From the NCBI GenBank assembly GCA_964538875.1, contig CAZIHO010000148.1, positions 1-7,170 of the forward strand: a stretch of DNA of 7,170 bases, written 5' to 3'. Positions 1-6,984 of the stretch are shown in pieces. Every line of letters starts with the position of its first letter. Within the stretch, counting starts at the first letter, position 1. The stretch comes from CAZIHO01 sp964538875 (GTDB lineage Bacteria > Pseudomonadota > Gammaproteobacteria > Chromatiales > Chromatiaceae). The notes below the pieces were generated by a model that saw nothing but the letters and a program-made list of their open reading frames with translations, ran no database searches and was not told where the DNA came from. The position numbers and the translations under genes were made by a program.

Positions 1-37
1 CTGAAGTCGCGCCAACAACGCACCCGCCTAGCCAGGG

Positions 38-57
38 AAACCCACCGGGGTGGTGGG
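38..57 (-). terminator. Possible weak terminator hairpin downstream of jetD
   Basis: On the minus strand CCCACC (57-52), a 5-base loop and GGTGGG (46-41) form a 6-bp GC-rich stem, directly followed by TTT (40-38) and then CCC. It lies 54 bases after the jetD stop, where an operon end is expected. The U-run is only three bases, so it is at best a weak intrinsic terminator. A smaller inverted repeat, AGGGG/CCCCT (60-72), sits just before it. No gene is seen in bases 1-111. Confidence 0.3.
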
Positions 58-111
58 GGAGGGGCTGCCCCTATCGAACGCCAAGCCCGCCGGACCGGCC
101 CTTCCAGGGAG

Positions 112-1353
112 TTAGGACAATGGGCCCTGCGGGACGATGCCCGGCGACCCGCCGCCGCCGTGACCAGGACCCTCGGCGCCCACCAGCTCCTGCAAGCGAT
201 CATGCAGCCAACCAAAGCCCACCATTTCTTGCTCCAGGCGCAATCCGGGGCGAATACGGCCGACCCGCAGGTCGTCGTGGAGGGCTTGCTCTGCGGGGGT
301 GAGCCGGTGCAGTTCGGCCCGCTGGGGTTGGTGTTCCACGCCCCATAGGGACTGATGGGCATCCAGCGTGGCCCGGTCCATCAAGAAGGAAATAGTCCTA
401 GGAAAGACGCCGCGCAACTGGTCCAGAATGGCGAAGCCGTGGGTGTCGATGTCGCCCCAATAGTAAAGAGGGCAACCCTCCAGCCAGCGGGCCTGGGCCA
501 GGGCCTCCCAGCCGTAGCCGGCGCCGAAGATTAGGACGGCGTCCGCCACCGGCGGAAAGGCCAGGAAATTAGTTTCATTCTCGGTGATGAACACCCGCCG
601 TGGTGCCAGGGTCAGGCGGGCGAAGCTGGCGGCGTCCAGGGTGAGGTCCGGGGCGGGGATGCCAGGTAGCAGTTCTAGCTGGGGATCCAACAGCCGCAGA
701 CGGATGCGGAGCGGCTTGTCCAGAAAGCCATAGCGGGCCGCGAATTGACCGGCCCCAGTCTTGCTGGCGTCCTGGGCTTCGGCGGGCAATGCCAAGTCCA
801 GCAACTCGGTCAGCAGTCCCCGGTGCCTTTCGATGAACTTACTATGCACACCCGGCAAGTCCACCTGGCGCAGATAGATGCCGGGGCGGGGATGTTGCTG
901 GAGCCAACCCACCACCGCCAGCAACCGGGGCCAGTCGGCGGCCAGTTCCAGGGCGTGCAGGGGGCGCTTTTCCAGCCAGGGCAGCAGCCGGGGCTGGGCC
1001 GCACGGGTGGCGGCCACCAGGGCTAGCCAGCGTTCCCAGTCCTGGCGCTTGCCCAACCAGGCCAACGCCCGGTCCAGGGAATCCACCCAGGCGCCGGCCG
1101 GGAGGCGTTGCCGGCCCTGTACCCGGTGCTGGACTTCTTCCCATTCCAGGCGCACCTGGGGGGTGTTGGCCAGTTCCGCCGTCCAGGCGCGCACCGCGTC
1201 GAAGCGATCCCGCAGATCCTGGGAACCGGGGGTTTTTAGGGGTAGGCGCAGCGGAAAGCGGGCCTGGCCAGTTAGCAGATCCCGGGCCAGTTCGCCCCGC
1301 TCCCACAGGCGCGCCAAGCGTGCCTTGAGGTCCTTGGCCCCGGTCCAGGTCAA
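112..1353 (-). CDS. jetD: Wadjet anti-plasmid system Toprim nuclease JetD (DUF3322/DUF2220; MksG-like)
   Basis: A 413-residue protein and the effector of Wadjet: after JetABC has reeled in a small circular DNA, JetD cleaves it. The N-terminal DUF3322-like region (about 1-190) starts with the family-like ARLARLWERGEL and contains the WL-x-x-HP and DLPGVHSKFIE (165-175) motifs that lead into the CAP-like part. The C-terminal DUF2220/Toprim domain (about 250-390) has ITENETNFLAFP (256-267) with the expected metal-binding glutamate E258 (or E260). It also has YYWGDIDTHGF (297-307) with acidic D301 and D303, then RLEQE (372-376). This fold is related to the topoisomerase VI A/Spo11 subunit. The start is a TTG that overlaps the jetC stop as TTGA, with GGAG 8 bases upstream; no ATG or GTG better placed was seen. 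After about residue 390 comes a tail of some 23 residues rich in Gly and Pro, which I would not expect to belong to the fold. Confidence 0.95.
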   Translation of the reverse strand: MTWTGAKDLKARLARLWERGELARDLLTGQARFPLRLPLKTPGSQDLRDRFDAVRAWTAELANTPQVRLEWEEVQHRVQGRQRLPAGAWVDSLDRALAWLGKRQDWERWLALVAATRAAQPRLLPWLEKRPLHALELAADWPRLLAVVGWLQQHPRPGIYLRQVDLPGVHSKFIERHRGLLTELLDLALPAEAQDASKTGAGQFAARYGFLDKPLRIRLRLLDPQLELLPGIPAPDLTLDAASFARLTLAPRRVFITENETNFLAFPPVADAVLIFGAGYGWEALAQARWLEGCPLYYWGDIDTHGFAILDQLRGVFPRTISFLMDRATLDAHQSLWGVEHQPQRAELHRLTPAEQALHDDLRVGRIRPGLRLEQEMVGFGWLHDRLQELVGAEGPGHGGGGSPGIVPQGPLS

Positions 1354-4300
1354 GGAGCCGGCTCCGGCGGGCGGCGGGAGCTGGCGCCCGCCTTCTGTTC
1401 CCGGTATTCCTCGATGGACAGGTTGCGCAGCTTGGACGCCCGCCCGCCCTCGTTATGCACAAAGCCCACGCTGGACACAAAGGGCTCGATGATGTGGATC
1501 TTCTGCAGGGGCGTGACGATCAGCAGTTGCAAATTAAGCTGGCGGAACAGGGTCAGGCCATATTGGGCGGATTCGTCGGAGCCCCGGCCGAAGGCTTCGT
1601 CGATGACCACGAAGCGGAACGAGCGGGAGCGTACCGCGCCCCATTCCAGGCCGAATTGGTAGGCCAGGCTGGCGGCCAGGATGGTGTAGGCCAGCTTCTC
1701 CTTTTGCCCGCCGGACTTGCCGCCGGAATCAGAATAGTGCTCGTATTCGCTGTGGTCTTCCCGCCAGCGCTCGCTGGCGGCAAATAGAAACCAGTTGCGC
1801 ACGTCCGTGACCCGGGCGGTCCAGCGCCGATCCTGCTCGGACAGGCCTTCCCGGCCCCGGAAGCGGTCGATGATGGCCTTCACCTGGAGAAACTTGGCTT
1901 CCGAATACTGGGCGTCGTCGGAGCCGGTAACCGCGCCCTCGGTGCAGGCGCGCAGGTCGGACTGAAAGTCCCGGATGTCCAGATCCCCGTTGGCCTGCTG
2001 CTCCAGCAGGATGTAACGCCCTGGGTTGTAGTCGATTTCGCCCAGGGAGCGGTTGATCTGGGCGATGCGTTCTTTGATGGTTTCCCGCTCCCGGGCCAGT
2101 TGGGCGTTGAAGTTGGCGATTTCGTTGATGGTATTGACGTTGAGGAGTTCCTTGAAGCGGGCCAGGAAGCGGGGCAGATCGTCCCGGTCCAACTGGTTGA
2201 GCAGCTTTTCGTACTCGAACGCCGCGTCCAGGCTCACGTCCATGTCCGCCGTGTCCAGCTTGAACTCTTCCTTGAAGGACGCCATGGCCTTGATGATTTT
2301 CTCGGCTAGACGCTGCAAGGCCTTGGTTTCGTTGTCGATCCGGGTTTGCAGCCAGTCCCGTACCTGCTGCCCGCGCTGGTCGCAGGCATCCAGCGTCAGT
2401 GGCTGTTCCCCCAGGACTTCGACCCGCAGCGCGTCCAGGGCCGGTACCAGGCTTTCGTCCAGCCGCTGCTCCTGGAGTTGCGCCCAGGTGGTTTGGCGCA
2501 GCATCTGGGTGTCGTCCCGCTGCTGTTCCAGCTTGGAACGCCGGTCCCGGGCCCCTTGCAGCTTTTGCTCCCGGTCCGCCAGCGCCCGTTGCAGTTCCCG
2601 TAGACGTTCGTTGAGCTGCTTGAGCAGATCCGAGGCGGACTCCAGCCGGGCCCGCTCGTCCTCCAGGGCGGCGATGTCGGTGGCCACGCTGGCCCAATCC
2701 AGGTCCTCGAAACGGGTGAATTCTTCCAGCCGGGTCAGAGCATCCAAGCGGCTGGCCAGGGTCCGGCGCTGGTCTTGGATGGCGCTGAGCTGGGCGCCCA
2801 GTTCCGCGATTTGGCTTTCTGACTGCCGCAGCCGCTGCTCCAGAACCCCGATCTTGGCGCTGTTGCTCCAGCCCAGCACATAGCGGGAGCGGTCGTCGAT
2901 GCGGTGCCGGTCGTCCTTTTCGTGGCGGCCGCTGGGTTCCTTGATCTGACCGGCACGGGTGATGGCGCGGGCCTCGCGGCGAAACTGCTCTTGGCTGGCG
3001 CAGCAGGCCATGTCGAAGCGACGGGCCAGTTCCCGTTCCAGCCAGTCGTAATAGGGAGAATCCGGTTTGATGGCCAACTTGCGCACTAGGGAATCCCGGT
3101 GCAGATCCGGTAGTTCGCCGGAGCGGCGCGACCGTACCTGGAAGTACACCAGGCGGCCGCGCAGATGGCTGAGGTCCACCCATTCCGCCACCGCCTGGTA
3201 ATGGCGGTCCGGCACCAGCAGGGACAGGCCGAAGCCCCGCAACAGACGTTCCGCCGACCCTTCCCAGTCCCGCTCCTGGTCCCGCACCTGGATCAATTCG
3301 CCAGCGAACGGCATGTCGGCTTGATCCAGGTTGAGGGCCGCGCACAGGGCGGCGCGCATCTGGACTTGTTGGTCGTCGATGTTGCTGCGCCGCCGTTTGA
3401 GGCTGGTGATTTCCGCCGCCAACTGGTCGTGGTCCTGACGGCTCTGGCGCAGGGCCACGCTCTGCTCGGTCAGTTGGTTTTGCAGGTCTGCGTCCTGGTT
3501 GGCCACCTGCTCCCGCCAACCCCGGAATTGGCCCCGCTGGGTGTCGAACAGGGCGGCGTCCGGCGCCACCGGCTCCCCCACCAGGGCCGCCAACTGGCCG
3601 TAACGGTCCGCCTTGGCCCGGCGATCGTCCCGTAGCCGCTCCTTGGCGCGAATCTCGGCGGCCAACCGTTCCAGGCGGTCGCCGCCGTTGTCGCTGATGG
3701 CCTGCTTGAGTTCATCCACTTGGCGGGCCCGCTCGTCCCGCTCCAGTTCCAGGCGGCGGGTTTGGGCGTCGGCCCGCTGCCAGTTTTCCTCCAGCAGGGT
3801 CAAGCGCTGGTCCACCAGGCCCAGCTTCAGGCCGGCGAAATAGCCGCGCAGGCCTTCCCGGCAACGGCGCAGCGCCTCCAGTTGGGCCGCCAAGGCGCCG
3901 TGGCGCCCCCCATCCGCCACCAGGGGCCGTAGCAGTTCCACTTGGCGCTGGGCCTTGAGCACCGCCTGATGGGCCCGGTTGAGGTCGTCAAAATGGCCGA
4001 TCAGGGCCTGGATGCGGGGCTCCACGTCGAAGGGTTCCAGCATGTGGCCGCGCACGAAATCAGTCAGATTCCCCACCGACTTCATGGACACCGTCTGGTG
4101 AAACAGCTCTAGAGCCTGGTCATTGTCGATGCCGAACCGGCGCCGGAACCAGGCGCCATAGGGGGGGAAGCTGTCATGCAATTCCGCGCCGGAGGCCCGC
4201 AAACGGCGGCGCAACTGGGCCATGTCGGCGCCAAAATCCGCAAAATCCCGGGTGATGGACAGGTCCCGTTCTGCGCCCACGAACAGGCGGGCGGGCTGGC

Positions 4301-4742
4301 CGGCGCTGTCCTTCATCCAGAACACCTGGGCCAGGCTCAGGGTTTGATCGTAGCCGGCGTTGTGAAACACGCCGAGGATCACCGAATAGCTGCTGGACTC
4401 CCGCAGTGCCACCGGCCTGGACGCGCCGCTGGACTCGCTGCGCTCCGACTTGTAAAAGCCCAGCACATAGGAACGCAGGGAGCGTTCCCGGCTATCCGCG
4501 CCGGCCGCCTTGTTGTAGGCGACCCGGTGGGCCGGCACCAACAGGGTGGTCACGGCATCCACCAGGGTGGACTTGCCGGAACCGATGTCGCCGGTGAGTA
4601 AACTATTGCGGCCGTTCAGGTCCAGGGTCCAGACCCGGCCGTCGAAGGTGCCCCAGTTGAACACCTCCAACCGTTGCAGACGAAACCCGGACAGGGCGTC
4701 ATCCGCCACAAAATCGAACCCCAGGGCTTCCGGCTCACGCAT
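1350..4742 (-). CDS. jetC: Wadjet anti-plasmid system SMC-like ATPase JetC (COG4913; MksB/MukB-like)
   Basis: A 1130-residue SMC-type ATPase, the DNA-loop-extruding motor of Wadjet. The N-terminal half-head carries Walker A GDIGSGKST (residues 51-59; K57 and S58 bind ATP/Mg). A long coiled-coil arm (about 250-460) rich in E, R, Q and L follows, then a hinge-like globular region (about 475-630) with GFGLSLLVPDRHY (503-515), RHEKDDRHRI (606-615) and YVLGWSNSAKIGVL (621-634). The returning arm (about 635-900) leads to the C-terminal half-head, with a degenerate ABC signature KSGGQKEK (1009-1016) and Walker B VVIDEAFGRGSDE (1045-1057; D1048, catalytic E1049). The length is about that of other JetC proteins and no motif is lost. 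The ATG at 4742 overlaps the jetB stop by 8 bases and has GGGGGA 8 bases upstream; extending the frame to 4832 would overlap jetB and add unrelated residues. The stop TGA shares four bases with the jetD start. Confidence 0.96.
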   Translation of the reverse strand: MREPEALGFDFVADDALSGFRLQRLEVFNWGTFDGRVWTLDLNGRNSLLTGDIGSGKSTLVDAVTTLLVPAHRVAYNKAAGADSRERSLRSYVLGFYKSERSESSGASRPVALRESSSYSVILGVFHNAGYDQTLSLAQVFWMKDSAGQPARLFVGAERDLSITRDFADFGADMAQLRRRLRASGAELHDSFPPYGAWFRRRFGIDNDQALELFHQTVSMKSVGNLTDFVRGHMLEPFDVEPRIQALIGHFDDLNRAHQAVLKAQRQVELLRPLVADGGRHGALAAQLEALRRCREGLRGYFAGLKLGLVDQRLTLLEENWQRADAQTRRLELERDERARQVDELKQAISDNGGDRLERLAAEIRAKERLRDDRRAKADRYGQLAALVGEPVAPDAALFDTQRGQFRGWREQVANQDADLQNQLTEQSVALRQSRQDHDQLAAEITSLKRRRSNIDDQQVQMRAALCAALNLDQADMPFAGELIQVRDQERDWEGSAERLLRGFGLSLLVPDRHYQAVAEWVDLSHLRGRLVYFQVRSRRSGELPDLHRDSLVRKLAIKPDSPYYDWLERELARRFDMACCASQEQFRREARAITRAGQIKEPSGRHEKDDRHRIDDRSRYVLGWSNSAKIGVLEQRLRQSESQIAELGAQLSAIQDQRRTLASRLDALTRLEEFTRFEDLDWASVATDIAALEDERARLESASDLLKQLNERLRELQRALADREQKLQGARDRRSKLEQQRDDTQMLRQTTWAQLQEQRLDESLVPALDALRVEVLGEQPLTLDACDQRGQQVRDWLQTRIDNETKALQRLAEKIIKAMASFKEEFKLDTADMDVSLDAAFEYEKLLNQLDRDDLPRFLARFKELLNVNTINEIANFNAQLARERETIKERIAQINRSLGEIDYNPGRYILLEQQANGDLDIRDFQSDLRACTEGAVTGSDDAQYSEAKFLQVKAIIDRFRGREGLSEQDRRWTARVTDVRNWFLFAASERWREDHSEYEHYSDSGGKSGGQKEKLAYTILAASLAYQFGLEWGAVRSRSFRFVVIDEAFGRGSDESAQYGLTLFRQLNLQLLIVTPLQKIHIIEPFVSSVGFVHNEGGRASKLRNLSIEEYREQKAGASSRRPPEPAP
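1354..1365 (-). promoter_or_regulatory. Ribosome binding site of jetD inside a 12-bp palindrome
   Basis: GGAGCCGGCTCC is a perfect 12-bp palindrome ending directly before the TTG start codon of jetD. Its 5' end supplies GGAG (1365-1362), 8 bases before the start, which supports TTG as the true start. The same bases encode the last JetC residues EPAP. In RNA it could fold as a 4-bp stem with a 4-base loop, hiding the site unless ribosomes finishing jetC open it. Confidence 0.5.
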
Positions 4743-5388
4743 GATCCGGGTCCCCCGGATGGCCGGAGACCCGCGCCAACTGGGTTTGGTATTCCGCCAG
4801 ACGGCGGTCAAACTCCGCCAGCCACTGGGCATCCACGAACGCCTTCAGGATACGTCGCACCTCGTAATGGCCCGGCCCCGCCGCCGCGCCGCTGGCCGGT
4901 TTGAGCTTGGTCAGAAAGCCCAGTTCCACCAGCTTGTTGATGGTGGACTCCAGTTGGTCCATGAGTTTGGCCTCATTGGGACCGTCCGGTAGGAACACCC
5001 GGACCAGTTCCAAGATTTGGTCCCGGCTCAGCACCAGCCGGGTATCGGCACCGCTGGCGTCGAACTCCGCCAACTTCTTGCGCAGCAAGGCTAACAACAG
5101 GCTGACCGGAAACGATAGGGGCCGCCGCGCCACCAGCCGGGGCAGGCGCGGGCCGGGCTGGTCCTCGTCCAGTTCTGGCCGGCTTTTCAAGAAGGCATAG
5201 CCTTCCGCCTCGTCCAGCACCAAGTCCAGATTGAGCACCGCCACATAGTCCCGAACCCGGGCTTGCAGATTCAGCAAGGCGGCCCACAGGCGCTCATCAG
5301 CGTCCCGGTACAGGACGTTTTTGAGCAAGTTGATGACCAGCGCCGACAAATCCGGCGCCGGCGATCCATTGGATTCGACGGGTTGCAT
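4735..5388 (-). CDS. jetB: Wadjet anti-plasmid system KITE subunit JetB (DUF4194; MksE/MukE-like)
   Basis: A 217-residue protein of the DUF4194 family. In Wadjet, JetB is the small KITE (tandem winged-helix) subunit that dimerises, binds the kleisin JetA and helps grip DNA near the JetC heads. Visible features are an N-terminal helix (ALVINLLKNVLYRDADERLW, residues 16-35), a LQARVRDYVAVLNLDLVLDEAEGYAFL segment (41-67, helix then a beta-hairpin-like stretch), and PLSFPVSLLLALLRKKL (90-106). A second winged-helix half follows (about 119-182), including NKLVELGFLTKL (151-162) and HYEVRRILKAFVDAQWL (174-190). No enzymatic motif is expected or seen. ATG at 5388 was chosen because the open frame continues upstream only through the end of jetA (to 5529) as unlike-looking sequence. 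The ribosome site before it is weak, so translation may depend on reinitiation after jetA stops. Its stop overlaps the jetC start by 8 bases. Confidence 0.93.
   Translation of the reverse strand: MQPVESNGSPAPDLSALVINLLKNVLYRDADERLWAALLNLQARVRDYVAVLNLDLVLDEAEGYAFLKSRPELDEDQPGPRLPRLVARRPLSFPVSLLLALLRKKLAEFDASGADTRLVLSRDQILELVRVFLPDGPNEAKLMDQLESTINKLVELGFLTKLKPASGAAAGPGHYEVRRILKAFVDAQWLAEFDRRLAEYQTQLARVSGHPGDPDHA
4751..4756 (-). promoter_or_regulatory. Probable ribosome binding site of jetC
   Basis: GGGGGA on the minus strand, 8 bases before the ATG at 4742 and inside the 3' end of jetB. It supports this ATG over the upstream extension of the frame. The purine run is only a partial match to the consensus, so coupling to jetB translation probably helps. 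Confidence 0.4.
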
Positions 5389-5417
5389 GGCGTTGCTTAG
5401 CCTATCGCAATTCCTGT

Positions 5418-6872
5418 TTAACGCACAAAAATCACCCGCGGCAACCGGGCTCGGCGGGTCAGTTCGGCCCCGTCCGGCGCCGTCGCCCCCCAACTGATGG
5501 GCTCCAGCCGTTGCTCGTCCACCAGGCAATTGAAGGTCCCGCTGCCTAACTGGAGATAGGCCACCAACTCCGCCAGCCCCTGTTGCAAGGGCTGCTCTGC
5601 CACCAGTTCCCGTAGGCTCACCTGAGCCCGATCCTGCAAGGCGTGGCGAATGTGCCGGGTCAGGCGCGCCTTGTCCACCACCACCTGATCGAACAGAGCA
5701 GCGGGGTCGATGTCCCCATCCCCCGCCTCCAGCACTAGGTCCGCCAGCACTGGGCGCTCGGCCGGGGTGAACAGGGGCCGCTCCAGGGTCAGCCCAATCT
5801 CGGCGCGGGGCTCCGCCATCTCCATCAGGACACCGCCGGGAGGCTGGTCCCGCAACGCCAGGGCCTTGCTCTCGATGCCATGCAGAATGTCCATGATGCG
5901 CCGGTTCTCCAGCCAGGCCCGGTCGTCCAAAAAACGCCGCAACTGCTGGGACAACTGGGCTACGGTGCGCTGGGTGTGCTCCCCCGCTTCCAGCCAGTCA
6001 TAGTGCACCCGGCGGGTCCGGGGGTCCGGCTCCAACTCCGCCACGGCGGGCAGCGCCAACACCCGGTCCAGCAAGGCGGACAGTTCCTCTTGTCGCTGAC
6101 TGGACAGCAGGAAATCCCAAAAGGCCCGGAAGCTCTTGCCCTGATCCGAATCCCCGATGGCGTCCCGCTCCCCCATGATTTGTTCCAACAGGGCGCCCTT
6201 GCCGCCCTCCCACAGGGCGATGCGCTCCCGCACCCGCCGGTCCAGCAGGCGAAAGTTATGCTCTACCTCCCGGAAGTCGGACAGCAATTCCCGTGCCCCC
6301 TGGACGAACTGCTGGAAACGGTCCTTCAAGCCGGTGTCGTCCAGCAAGGGCAGGTCCCCGGCCATGACCTGGGCCATCTCCCGGTCGATCGCGTCCCGCT
6401 TGCGCCGCAGGTCTGCCACCCGCTTGGCCGGATCCGCCTCACTTCCCTCGCTCATCTGCTTGAGCAACTCGAATAGGGTCAACAGGCGGGATTCAGTACC
6501 CACGAACTGGCGCTCCGACAAACCGGCCAGCCAGGCGATGGCCTTCTCGGTGGCGGGCATCAGGTCGAATTGGGCCTCGTCGGTGCCGGTCCGGTAAAAC
6601 TTGCGCAACCAGCCCTTGTCCGGCGCCGCCCAATCGTTCAGATAATCCAGGGCCGGCTTGGGAAAGGCGGCCTCCCCCAACTGCTGGCGCAGCCCGTACA
6701 ACTCATCCTCCAGCGCCTCCACCAAGTCCGCTGCCGCCATCACCCGCACATTGGGCACCACGAACACCCGATGCAGAAAACTCACCACCAGCGGCGCATG
6801 GTCTGACCGCAACAACCGCCAGGCCGGATGATGGGCACGCAGGCTGTCGAGGCTGGCGAAGTCCAGGGTCAT
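5418..6872 (-). CDS. jetA: Wadjet anti-plasmid system kleisin subunit JetA (DUF3375; MksF-like)
   Basis: A 484-residue protein of the DUF3375 family, the kleisin of the Wadjet SMC complex. In studied homologues the kleisin bridges the two JetC ATPase heads, binds JetB dimers and holds two motor units together (JetA2B4C4). Family-like features visible here are an N-terminal helical region beginning near SLDSLRAHHPAW, a GTESRLL-LFELL segment (residues 125-137) followed by a charged R-x-x-DLRRKRDAID helix (151-163), and the block ARELLSDFREVEHNFRLLDR (193-212). WEGGKG (221-226) and a SDQGKSF-AFWDFL block (242-255) follow. The C-terminal part (about 390-484) probably forms the winged-helix head-binding domain. 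I chose ATG at 6872 because GGAAG lies 10 bases upstream; an in-frame GTG at 6905 would add 11 residues but has no ribosome site and only adds a poorly conserved-looking leader. The length is normal for the family and the frame is intact. It is the first gene of the operon, with jetB 29 bases downstream. Confidence 0.95.
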   Translation of the reverse strand: MTLDFASLDSLRAHHPAWRLLRSDHAPLVVSFLHRVFVVPNVRVMAAADLVEALEDELYGLRQQLGEAAFPKPALDYLNDWAAPDKGWLRKFYRTGTDEAQFDLMPATEKAIAWLAGLSERQFVGTESRLLTLFELLKQMSEGSEADPAKRVADLRRKRDAIDREMAQVMAGDLPLLDDTGLKDRFQQFVQGARELLSDFREVEHNFRLLDRRVRERIALWEGGKGALLEQIMGERDAIGDSDQGKSFRAFWDFLLSSQRQEELSALLDRVLALPAVAELEPDPRTRRVHYDWLEAGEHTQRTVAQLSQQLRRFLDDRAWLENRRIMDILHGIESKALALRDQPPGGVLMEMAEPRAEIGLTLERPLFTPAERPVLADLVLEAGDGDIDPAALFDQVVVDKARLTRHIRHALQDRAQVSLRELVAEQPLQQGLAELVAYLQLGSGTFNCLVDEQRLEPISWGATAPDGAELTRRARLPRVIFVR

Positions 6873-6882
6873 GATGGAGCGG

Positions 6883-6887
6883 CTTCC
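6883..6887 (-). promoter_or_regulatory. Probable weak ribosome binding site of jetA
   Basis: GGAAG on the minus strand, 10 bases before the ATG at 6872. It is what decides between this ATG and the GTG at 6905, which has no purine-rich sequence at a suitable distance. Confidence 0.4.
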
Positions 6888-6912
6888 AGGTGGATGAGTC
6901 CGCACTCTAGCG

Positions 6913-6961
6913 AAAAAAATCCGCCTGGCCCAGGGGTTGGCGCCAGAACCCGCTGGCGCCA
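6913..6961 (-). terminator. Hairpin plus T-tract between the HsdM-like gene and jetA; possible terminator
   Basis: A perfect 9-bp inverted repeat, TGGCGCCAG (6938-6946) and CTGGCGCCA (6953-6961), encloses a 6-base loop. Read on the minus strand it starts 23 bases after the stop of the HsdM-like gene. A run of seven T (6919-6913) follows about 18 bases later. A small second stem, CCTG-GGC-CAGG (6934-6924), lies 4 bases before the T-run. The large hairpin is too far from the T-run for a textbook intrinsic terminator and the near one is short, so the call is tentative. If it does terminate, the jet operon needs its own promoter between here and 6873, and I could not find a convincing -35/-10 pair there. 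It could instead be a protein-binding palindrome or an mRNA-stabilising structure. Confidence 0.35.
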
Positions 6962-6984
6962 GGGCGGGGATGGCGAACCTGACC

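Noticed and set aside
842..1480. A 212-codon minus-strand frame across the jetC/jetD junction
   Set aside because: Its composition is Gly/Pro/Arg-rich and it overlaps jetD in another frame; jetD has the family motifs.
2053..2883. A 276-codon plus-strand frame opposite jetC
   Set aside because: A Ser/Arg-rich antisense shadow of the jetC coiled-coil region, with no domain signature or ribosome site that I can support.
1729..3519. A 596-codon open frame on the minus strand inside jetC
   Set aside because: It is an out-of-frame shadow of jetC: its product is dominated by Arg, Gly, Pro and Ala with no recognisable motif, as expected in high-GC DNA, while the jetC frame carries the conserved SMC features.
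4743..4832. Upstream extension of jetC by 30 codons
   Set aside because: It would overlap the end of jetB, and the ATG at 4742 has a purine-rich site at the right distance.
5389..5529. Upstream extension of jetB by 47 codons
   Set aside because: It would overlap the end of jetA, and the added residues are Gly/Arg/Pro-rich antisense-like sequence unlike the start of a KITE protein.
5880..6476. A 198-codon plus-strand frame opposite jetA
   Set aside because: A Gln/Leu/Pro-rich antisense shadow of the conserved jetA frame.
6873..6920. Possible sigma-70 promoter for the jet operon (TAGAGT as -10 near 6905)
   Set aside because: The -10 match is 4 of 6 and no hexamer at about 17 bases upstream matches the -35 consensus better than half, so I do not call it.
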